From contig CAMDKT010000230.1 of NCBI GenBank assembly GCA_945900935.1, forward strand, positions 1 through 8,584: a stretch of DNA of 8,584 nucleotides, given 5' to 3'. Origin of the DNA: Candidatus Sulfopaludibacter sp. SbA3 (GTDB taxonomy: Bacteria; Acidobacteriota; Terriglobia; Bryobacterales; Bryobacteraceae). Both the position numbers and the translations under genes were made by a program. This document shows positions 1 through 5,837 of the stretch, in pieces; position 1 is the first letter of the stretch; each line of letters begins with the position of its first letter. The notes under the pieces were generated by a model that saw only the letters and a list, made by a program, of their open reading frames with translations, ran no database searches and had not been told where the DNA came from.

Positions 1-1
1 G

Positions 2-694
2 ATTGGCTCGATCGGCCCGCGGACACGCGTGCTGAGCTTTAGCGGGATTACGACGACGACGGGCATGGTGCTGCCCGTGAAAGAGATTTGCCGGGCGGCG
101 CGGGCCAAGGGTGTATTGACGCTGGTCGATGGCGCGCACATGCATGGTCAAATTCCGTTCCGTGTGTCGGACATGGAATGCGACTTCATGGCCGGAAGCC
201 CGCATAAATGGCTGTTCGCGCCGGCCGGATGCGGGTTGCTGTATGTGCGCAAGGAGATGCAGGAGCGCCTCTGGCCGTCGATCACGGTGGACGGCTGGGC
301 GAATCCGGCATTGGAGGCCGCGCGGTTTATGCAGGTGGGGACGAACAATCGCGCGTTGTTTGAAGGGATGGTCGCGGGGTTGGAATTCGCGAAAGCGATT
401 GGTCCGGACCGGATTTACGCGCGGATACATCAATTGGCGCGCATGGCGTTCGACCGGGCGCGGCAGACGCCGGGGCTCCGATTATTGACGCCGGACGATG
501 ACCGAATGTTCGGCTCACTGGTGAGTTTTCAAATGGAGCCGGCGCATTTCCGGAAGTTTTCGGCGCTGTGCAAGGAGCGGCGGATTTGGATTATGCAGTC
601 GGAGCGGTTCCGGGTTTCGGCGCACATACACACGCGGCCGGAGGATATAGATCTGCTGTTCCGGACGCTGGCCGAAGCGCGCGCGTCACTGTAA
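2..694 (+). CDS. Class V PLP-dependent aminotransferase / isopenicillin-N-epimerase-like protein (5' partial)
   Basis: The reading frame is open from base 2 to the TAA at 692-694, giving 230 residues; the N-terminus lies outside the window. The GTG at 29 is internal, because upstream codons (I-G-S-I-G-P-R-T-R) read straight into the conserved LSFSGITTTTG segment. The fold is the class V (SufS/NifS/isopenicillin N epimerase) PLP enzyme. The PLP-ring Asp is in VDGAHMHGQ (codon 128-130) and the Schiff-base Lys is in SPHKWL (codon 206-208). A GTNNRALFEG stretch follows, and the C-terminal small domain ends with RFRVSAHIHTRPEDIDLLF. The catalytic Cys loop of cysteine desulfurases is not visible (FRVSAHIHT occupies that region), so a desulfurase role is less likely than an epimerase, lyase or aminotransferase role. 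The substrate cannot be read from sequence. The enzyme is presumably cytoplasmic. Its last 9 bp overlap the 3' end of the opposing gene. Confidence 0.9.
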   Translation: MGSIGPRTRVLSFSGITTTTGMVLPVKEICRAARAKGVLTLVDGAHMHGQIPFRVSDMECDFMAGSPHKWLFAPAGCGLLYVRKEMQERLWPSITVDGWANPALEAARFMQVGTNNRALFEGMVAGLEFAKAIGPDRIYARIHQLARMAFDRARQTPGLRLLTPDDDRMFGSLVSFQMEPAHFRKFSALCKERRIWIMQSERFRVSAHIHTRPEDIDLLFRTLAEARASL

Positions 695-3277
695 ATAGAC
701 CAAGAGGCCGGGCGGGGCGCTGTTGGCGCCGATACGGAAATGGATGGCATGGCTGCCGGGCGGAAAGAAGCCGGTGGGCAAGCGCAGATTGACTTGAAGG
801 AGGCCGGGAAGGCCGGGAGCCGGGCCGGTCCAAACGATTTGAGCGGGCATCAAGCCGACGCGAACATCGATGGATGAGAGGGGGAGAGTTCCGGCGCCGG
901 TGGCGAAAATCGTGACGACGGCGCCGCGGGCGACAGAGTTTTGGAGGCTGTTGACAGTGCCGTCCTTCAGAATGACTTGCGGGAAGACGCCGGGAGCGGC
1001 TTCGGCGACGGCGACAGCCGCCTGAGCACGCCGGACACCGCGATGATAGATTTCGATGCGAGCCTCGCGGCGGCCGGCGACCGAGGAGGGAATTTGCAGA
1101 TTGATCTGCTGGGCGGAGACGTAGAGGAGCGGGGCGGCCTCGCCATCGACATAGACATCGACCTCGGCGAGCAGGCGTGGCCAGGGCGCGGAGGAGGAGG
1201 AGGGCTCCGTAGGACCGAAGGCCTCCCCGCGAATGGTGGCGAGCATTCCTGGCGCCACCGGGCCTTCGAAATTGGACGCCGAGTTGTAAACGCGCGCGCC
1301 ATCCTGCAGACCCGAGATGAGGAGGGCTTCGGGACGGAGTTGGCGCACGCGGGCGTTGCCCATGTCGGCGATGGCGAGATTCCCCAAGGTATCGAAAACG
1401 AGGGCGGCGGGGGATTGGAACTGCGCGGCCGCGGCAAGTCCGCCGTCGCCGCTGAAGCCTGGGGAATCGGCCCCGGCAATTTTGATGACGCCGGCATCGG
1501 TGATCTGGCAGATGCGGTTCTTGCCCGTGTCGGCGACGTAGAGGCTGCCATCGGGGGCCACAGTGACGCCCCTGGGCGAAGCGAAGACGGGTTCGCCGAC
1601 GGTGGTGAGAAGGCCGGTGAGATCGACGCGGCGGATACGGTTGTTGCCGGTGTCGGCGATATAGAGATTTCCGGCGAGGTCGAAGGCGAGTCCTCGCGGT
1701 TCGTTGAGTTGGGCGAAAACGGCGGCGGAACCTTCATACGCCAGGCCGGGGGCGCCGCTACCGGCATAAGTAGTAAGGATGCCGCCCCGATTGATGCGGC
1801 GGACGCGGTGATTGGCGGAGTCGGCGATGAAAATATCGTTTCCGGTTGGATCGACGGCGACGGCGGAGGGCGAGTTCAGCAGGGCGGCGGAGGCGGGGCC
1901 GCCATCGCCGCGGAAGACGGCGAAGCCATTGCCGGCTGCGGAGGAGATCAATCCGCTGGGAGAGATTTTCCGGAGGGCGTGATTGCCCGAATCGGCGACG
2001 TAGAGGAAGCCGTTCGAGTCGAAGGCGAGCCCGCGAGGGTTGTTGAGCGCGGCCTTGACGGCGGGGCCGCCGTCACCGGAATAGGCGGGTTTGCCGGTAC
2101 CGGCGATGGTCGTGATGAGGCCGGCGGGGGTCACGCGGCGAACACAGTGGGCGCGCTCGTCGGCGATGTATAAATTGCCTTCGCGGTCGTAGGCGAGGGC
2201 GGCCGGGGCGAGCAGGCGCGCGGTATCGGCGGTGCCCCCATCCCCGCTGACTTCGCCGATTCCGGTGACGGAGCCAGCGGCGAGAGTGAGCCTGTTGGAG
2301 GGATCGACACGGTAAATGGAGGCGTTCCAGGCGTAGTAGGCGCCGCCGCTGGGATCGGCGGCAACGGCGCGTCCGGAGACAGGCAGGGCGGTAACTTCGC
2401 CTTGTGGAGTGCGCTTCAGCGCCCCGGTGGCGCGGGCGTCGGCGATATAGAGATTGCCGGCGTTATCGAAGGCGACGCCGGTGGGAGAATAGAGCGGGTA
2501 GTTGCGGAGAGCGTCGGCGAGATAGGCGGTGACGATTCCGCGGGCGACGCGGCGCAGGCGCTGTGAGCCGCTTTCGACGATGATGACGCCGCCGAGCGGC
2601 TCAAACGCGAGCCCGGATGGATTGCGGAGGGCCGAGCGAATCGCCGGGACGTTGTCGGCACCGTAGCCGGGATTTCCGGTGCCGGCGAAAGTCGCCAGCG
2701 TCCCGCGGAAATCGACGTAGTATACGCGGTGGGCGTCGAAGTCGGAGAAGTAAAAGCCGCCGTTGGTGTCGGCGAGGACGTTGCGGGGTGTCTTGAATTG
2801 CAGCGAGGCGGCGGGGCTGCCATCGCCGGAATCGCCGGCGGGGATGCTACCGCCGCCGGCGACGGTTCGAATGCGTCCGTCGGGGGTGATCAAACGGATG
2901 CGGGCGTTGCCCAGATCGGCGACGTAGAGATTACCATGGCGGTCAATGGAGAGGCCGTAGGGGCTGTTGAGGCGGGCGTTTTTGGCGGGGCCGTCATCGC
3001 CGGAATCGCCGGGGGAGCCATCGCCGGCGATGGTGCGAATCACGCCGTCGACGGAGACGGAGCGGATGCGGTGGTCGGCTGCGTCGGCAATATAGATCGT
3101 CCCGCCGGCGTCGACGGCGATACCCTCGGCTTGTTGCAGGATGGCACGGGAGGCCTGCCCGCCATCACCGGCGTTGTTGGATCCGGCCAGAGTTTGCACC
3201 CGGAATACCGGCTGGGCAAGGGCAGGGATAATAGCCCCACTGAGAACGCATACTATTCCTGAGAGAGCGCGAAGCAT
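686..3277 (-). CDS. Secreted NHL-repeat beta-propeller protein with C-terminal TIGR03437 domain
   Basis: An 863-residue protein. The ATG at 3277-3275 is preceded by AGGGGG at an 11-nt spacing. Residues 1-21 form a signal peptide (hydrophobic core, probable cleavage after PALA/Q), so the protein is exported. Residues ~30-650 are NHL repeats. Each repeat carries an (L/I)Y(I/V)AD strand, an N-R-I-R-type segment, an I-T-IAG-G strand, a SGDGGPA turn and an LN-P-GLA-D linker. Twelve such units can be traced, with cores near residues 61, 116, 174, 231, 275, 313, 368, 423, 482, 537, 578 and 633; units 4 and 6 are degenerate. Residues ~663-863 match the TIGR03437 C-terminal domain (N-ASN-GPVAPGMLATI-G, then YVSAQQINLQIP), which is abundant in Solibacter and of unknown function. 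NHL propellers usually serve as binding or scaffold surfaces, and no catalytic residues are evident. The gene is divergent from the metallopeptidase gene 63 bp away and converges on the aminotransferase gene. Family assignment is strong; the ligand is unknown. Confidence 0.93.
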   Translation of the reverse strand: MLRALSGIVCVLSGAIIPALAQPVFRVQTLAGSNNAGDGGQASRAILQQAEGIAVDAGGTIYIADAADHRIRSVSVDGVIRTIAGDGSPGDSGDDGPAKNARLNSPYGLSIDRHGNLYVADLGNARIRLITPDGRIRTVAGGGSIPAGDSGDGSPAASLQFKTPRNVLADTNGGFYFSDFDAHRVYYVDFRGTLATFAGTGNPGYGADNVPAIRSALRNPSGLAFEPLGGVIIVESGSQRLRRVARGIVTAYLADALRNYPLYSPTGVAFDNAGNLYIADARATGALKRTPQGEVTALPVSGRAVAADPSGGAYYAWNASIYRVDPSNRLTLAAGSVTGIGEVSGDGGTADTARLLAPAALAYDREGNLYIADERAHCVRRVTPAGLITTIAGTGKPAYSGDGGPAVKAALNNPRGLAFDSNGFLYVADSGNHALRKISPSGLISSAAGNGFAVFRGDGGPASAALLNSPSAVAVDPTGNDIFIADSANHRVRRINRGGILTTYAGSGAPGLAYEGSAAVFAQLNEPRGLAFDLAGNLYIADTGNNRIRRVDLTGLLTTVGEPVFASPRGVTVAPDGSLYVADTGKNRICQITDAGVIKIAGADSPGFSGDGGLAAAAQFQSPAALVFDTLGNLAIADMGNARVRQLRPEALLISGLQDGARVYNSASNFEGPVAPGMLATIRGEAFGPTEPSSSSAPWPRLLAEVDVYVDGEAAPLLYVSAQQINLQIPSSVAGRREARIEIYHRGVRRAQAAVAVAEAAPGVFPQVILKDGTVNSLQNSVARGAVVTIFATGAGTLPLSSIDVRVGLMPAQIVWTGPAPGLPGLLQVNLRLPTGFFPPGSHAIHFRIGANSAPPGLLVYLQ
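1328..3190 (-). repeat. NHL repeat array (about twelve units, mostly ~165 bp)
   Basis: This region encodes residues ~30-650 of the propeller protein. Spacing between successive blade-core motifs is, by hand count, about 55, 58, 57, 44, 38, 55, 55, 59, 55, 41 and 55 residues. The periodicity is also visible in DNA: near-identical stretches such as tcggcgatatagagatt recur around 1655 and 2440, and related tcggcgacgtagag copies occur around 1530, 1992 and 2917. It is a protein-coding tandem repeat, not a mobile or CRISPR repeat. Confidence 0.8.
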
Positions 3278-3340
3278 ACGAGATAATTCCCCCTAAGAGT
3301 AAGTGGGATCCGGGTAGGATTTTTCTCATAGAAATTCGAT
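3278..3340. promoter_or_regulatory. 63-bp divergent intergenic region, probable shared promoter region
   Basis: This is the only DNA between the divergent starts of the propeller gene (minus) and the metallopeptidase gene (plus), so promoters for both must lie here or overlap the coding ends. It is clearly more AT-rich than the flanking genes. A weak -10-like TAGGAT sits at 3315-3320 on the plus strand, but no convincing -35/-10 pair was found on either strand. A GGATCC palindrome (3306-3311) is too short to call an operator. The placement is inference from gene arrangement. Confidence 0.4.
3289..3294 (-). promoter_or_regulatory. Ribosome binding site of the NHL/TIGR03437 gene
   Basis: On the minus strand this reads AGGGGG, 11 nt upstream of the ATG at 3277. 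It is purine-rich and anti-SD-like, though the spacing is a little long. It supports the chosen start together with the signal peptide that begins there. Confidence 0.5.
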
Positions 3341-5830
3341 ATGGGTCCTATGGAAAGATTTGGACCTGCGCTTCGTCTGGTGTTTGCGATTGGGCTATTT
3401 GGGAACTCGATGGGGCTTTGGGCCGAAGTCCAGATGAAGAGCCGCGATGGCCAACCGGGCCTCTCCAACCGGCTGAGCCAGGCGAAAAGCCGAGTTGGGA
3501 CGCGTTCCCATTTGATCCTGGACTTTCCGGAGCCGCCAACGCCGGAGACGGCGCGCTTGTTGGCGGCGCGGGGGATGCGCGTGGTGGCGTATTTGCCGCT
3601 GACCGGGGTGATCGTGGGCGTAGAGGGGACTGCGGATTTGCGAGGGCTCAATCTGGCTGGATTTGATGCTCTGCAGCCGGAAGACAAATTGAGCCGGGAA
3701 CTGGCGCGGGCCGCGGACGATGACGGGCGGGCGGCGGCGCGGGCAGCGCGCCCGGCCTATTACATCGTGGAATTTCACGGGGACGTGCCGTGGGAAGAGC
3801 GCCGGACGATAGTGAGTGAATCCGGCGTGGAGATTCGCGATCACAAGGATCTGGTGGGCGATCACCTGCTGGTCCGGGGCACGCTGGCGCGGGTGCGGAC
3901 GTTGGCGGAATGGGACGAAGTGGCTTATATCTTTCCGGCGAGCGGCGAACTGGTGACGGGGCTGCCATTGGTTGGGTGTGTGGGCGGGGCGACCGAGGCC
4001 GGCCAGGTCGGCCAATTGACGCAGCGAATCGGGGAGGGTTGGGACGGAGTTGGCCTGAACCGGGCCAATCTCACCTATTCCTTCCAGGGCGGCATGCCGC
4101 AACGGCTGCCGGAGGCGCAAGTGCAGGATGAAATTCAACGGGCGATGGCTGCTTGGTCGGGCGTAGTGCAAGTCGCTTTTCAGCGGACGAACAACACCGC
4201 GGGCGCGAAGAATATCAACATTCTGTTTGGAGCACGCGACCACGGGGATCCCTACCCATTCGACGGGGCCGGAAAGGTCTTGGCGCACACGTTTTATCCT
4301 GCGCCGCCGAATCCAGAGCCGATCGCCGGCGATCTCCATTTTGATAACGACGAAAACTGGAACCTTGGCACGGATATCGATATTTTCAGCGTCGCGCTGC
4401 ATGAGCTAGGCCATGCGCTGGGGCTGGGCCATTCCGATGTTCCGAATGCGGTGATGTATCCGTATTACCGCCGGGCAACGGGACTGACACCGGAAGATAT
4501 TGGGGCAATCCGGCTGCTCTATGCGGCGGCCAGCGACACCGATGCCCGGCCGGCGCCGCTGGTGTTGACTCTGTCGGCACCGGCCAACGCGGCCAAAACT
4601 TCCGGTGCGGCGATCCATGTTACAGGAACGCTGACGGGGCCGGTGGGTACTCCGGTGATGGCCTGGGCCACGAACCGGGGAATGGCGGGAGCGGGCTCGG
4701 TCACCACCGATGGGCGAGGCGGTTTTCAGTGGCAAATGACGTCTGTTCCGCTTGCGATGGGCGAAAACCAGATTACGGTGACCGCGTCCGACGCTGCCGG
4801 GCGTTCGATCAGCCGGGCGGTGGAAGTGCGGCGAGAGGCTACCGCGGTCGTACCGGTGCCGCCCGCTCCCGTCCCTCCAACACCGGTCCCGGCAATGAGT
4901 GTGTCGGTCACTTCGCCTGGGACCGGCGCGATCACGACCAGAAATCCTTCGAGCGCTAATGGATTCGTGACCGGTGGAACCGGCCGTCCAACGGTGCGCT
5001 GGAGCAGCGATCGAGAGAGTGGCGGAGTGGCAGTCGTAACCGCAACCACCGATGGAAGGTACCGTTGGGACGCTAATTCGATCGGACTACTCCTAGGCCC
5101 AAATCCGATCACCATTACCGCGACAGATACGGCCAACAGAACCAGTAGTGTATCGCTTCTCATCATTTACAGGTACCCGTCCGATGAGGGTGCGCCTACG
5201 GCTCCCCCGCAGCCCCCAACGCCGACTCCCATTCCGGCCTTCAGCCTCGACGTAGCCTCGCCGGGCGCAGACACGATCATCACCAGAAATCCGATAACAG
5301 CATCCGGCACCGTCTCGGGCTCAACCGGTCAGCCGTCGGTACGTTGGTCGAGTGATCGAGGATTCACCGGAACGGCGGTAGTGACAGCGATTCCGGATGG
5401 CAAATACCGTTGGGATGCGAATCCGATCGCCCTGCAACCGGGCGGGAATACGATAACTGTAACTGCCACCGACACGGCCAACAGAATCAGCACCCGTAAC
5501 TTCCGCGTCAACTACAGCTTCTCTCAGCCCGACGTTCCCGACGCGGACACCCAGCCGCCGCGAATCACGATCATCAGTCCCAAGACTACATTTCTGATGA
5601 CGCCGAGCTATTCGATTTCTGTGCGCGGAACCGCCCACGACATTTCAGGGGTTACCGAAGTGCGGTGGGAGTGTTCCTGCGGATCGCAAGGCACCGCTCA
5701 GGGGATAACGCAATGGACCGTGCCCAACATCAGTCTGCCTGCCGGAACTCACAAAATTAAAATCTTCGCCACGGATTCCGCTGGTAACCAGGGAACGGTG
5801 GATTTCCTGGTAATGCGGTACGAAAACTAG
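3341..5830 (+). CDS. Secreted MMP-like (M10A matrixin) metallopeptidase with tandem N-terminal units and four Ig-like domains
   Basis: An 829-residue protein. A signal peptide spans residues 1-28 (probable cleavage after LWA/E). Residues ~56-118 and ~139-205 are two similar units, probably a propeptide. The catalytic domain is ~230-396: HELGHALGLGH (354-364) supplies zinc ligands H354, H358, H364 and catalytic E355; S365-D366 follow, and M372 in VMYPYY is the Met-turn. H301, D303, H316 and H333 match the MMP structural-zinc pattern, with HFDNDENW as the calcium/zinc strand. Four Ig-like domains follow at ~406-497, 517-610, 632-725 and 739-829, with Pro-rich linkers near 503-517 and 617-632. 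All active-site residues are intact, so it is probably an active extracellular zinc endopeptidase; the substrate is unknown. Neither ATG 3341 nor the in-frame ATG 3350 has a good Shine-Dalgarno, so the exact start is uncertain by three codons. No sorting tag or lipobox is seen. It diverges from the propeller gene. Confidence 0.93.
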   Translation: MGPMERFGPALRLVFAIGLFGNSMGLWAEVQMKSRDGQPGLSNRLSQAKSRVGTRSHLILDFPEPPTPETARLLAARGMRVVAYLPLTGVIVGVEGTADLRGLNLAGFDALQPEDKLSRELARAADDDGRAAARAARPAYYIVEFHGDVPWEERRTIVSESGVEIRDHKDLVGDHLLVRGTLARVRTLAEWDEVAYIFPASGELVTGLPLVGCVGGATEAGQVGQLTQRIGEGWDGVGLNRANLTYSFQGGMPQRLPEAQVQDEIQRAMAAWSGVVQVAFQRTNNTAGAKNINILFGARDHGDPYPFDGAGKVLAHTFYPAPPNPEPIAGDLHFDNDENWNLGTDIDIFSVALHELGHALGLGHSDVPNAVMYPYYRRATGLTPEDIGAIRLLYAAASDTDARPAPLVLTLSAPANAAKTSGAAIHVTGTLTGPVGTPVMAWATNRGMAGAGSVTTDGRGGFQWQMTSVPLAMGENQITVTASDAAGRSISRAVEVRREATAVVPVPPAPVPPTPVPAMSVSVTSPGTGAITTRNPSSANGFVTGGTGRPTVRWSSDRESGGVAVVTATTDGRYRWDANSIGLLLGPNPITITATDTANRTSSVSLLIIYRYPSDEGAPTAPPQPPTPTPIPAFSLDVASPGADTIITRNPITASGTVSGSTGQPSVRWSSDRGFTGTAVVTAIPDGKYRWDANPIALQPGGNTITVTATDTANRISTRNFRVNYSFSQPDVPDADTQPPRITIISPKTTFLMTPSYSISVRGTAHDISGVTEVRWECSCGSQGTAQGITQWTVPNISLPAGTHKIKIFATDSAGNQGTVDFLVMRYEN
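3506..3955 (+). repeat. Tandem prodomain-like duplication in the metallopeptidase
   Basis: Residues 56-118 and 139-205 align as two diverged copies. Each has an (L/I)-(L/V)-(D/E)-F strand, a helix containing R followed by an A/S-x-x-G turn, a second strand, an LVxGT-like turn (VGVEGT versus LLVRGT), a second helix with R-x-L, a WD/FD step and a final strand ending in P. The beta-alpha-beta-like layout resembles I9-type propeptides of secreted proteases, but that fold is inferred by eye. A charged, Ala/Arg-rich linker (about 119-138) separates the copies. Confidence 0.5.
4400..4432 (+). other. Catalytic zinc-binding motif HExxHxxGxxH of the matrixin
   Basis: These codons encode HELGHALGLGH (residues 354-364), followed directly by S-D-V-P-N-A-V-M-Y-P, the MMP-type extension through the Met-turn. 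Three His ligands and the general-base Glu are all present, which classifies the protein as a metzincin of the matrixin/MMP type and argues against an inactive homologue. Confidence 0.95.
4889..5170 (+). repeat. Ig-like repeat, copy 1 (metallopeptidase residues 517-610)
   Basis: The first of two closely related 94-residue Ig-like units. It aligns without gaps to the unit at 5234-5515, with about 56 of 94 residues identical by hand count. Shared blocks include ITTRNP/IITRNP, VRWSSDR, AVVTA, YRWDAN and TATDTANR. Both copies begin just after a Pro-rich linker, so the duplicated unit is one linker plus one domain (115 residues, 345 bp). Confidence 0.85.
5234..5515 (+). repeat. Ig-like repeat, copy 2 (metallopeptidase residues 632-725)
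   Basis: The second copy of the duplicated Ig-like unit, in register with the copy at 4889-5170. The flanking Ig-like domains (residues ~406-497 and 739-829) share only the general pattern ending in I-V-A-D-x-A-G/N. The two middle domains are therefore the product of the most recent duplication in this gene. Confidence 0.85.
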
Positions 5831-5837
5831 TTTCTCC

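Noticed and set aside
2..694. Cysteine desulfurase (SufS/NifS) as the specific identity of the first gene
   Set aside because: The PLP lysine and aspartate are present, but the catalytic-Cys loop is not seen in the C-terminal part, so only the class V fold is called.
716..730. Hairpin GGCGC-TGTTG-GCGCC just after the aminotransferase stop, as a terminator
   Set aside because: The stem is only 5 bp, no T-run follows, and it lies in the coding end of the NHL gene.
941..2173. Long plus-strand open frame (410 codons) opposite the NHL gene, Gly/Asp/Glu-rich and periodic
   Set aside because: It is antisense to a clearly coding NHL/TIGR03437 protein. Its repeated G-D-V-E pattern is the reverse reading of the NHL repeat, and no family resemblance was seen. 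High GC makes stops rare in this frame.
1328..3190. Regularly spaced repeats as a CRISPR-like or minisatellite array
   Set aside because: The period (~165 bp) matches protein blades, the frame is continuous, and the copies differ at many positions; it is a coding repeat.
2729..3262. Plus-strand open frame of 177 codons opposite the NHL signal peptide and first blades
   Set aside because: Same explanation: a compositional shadow of the repeat region with low-complexity Gly/Ala/Val content.
3395..4402. Minus-strand open frame of 335 codons opposite the metallopeptidase
   Set aside because: Arg/His/Pro-rich shadow of a gene with an intact zinc-protease domain; it has no recognisable domain or signal.
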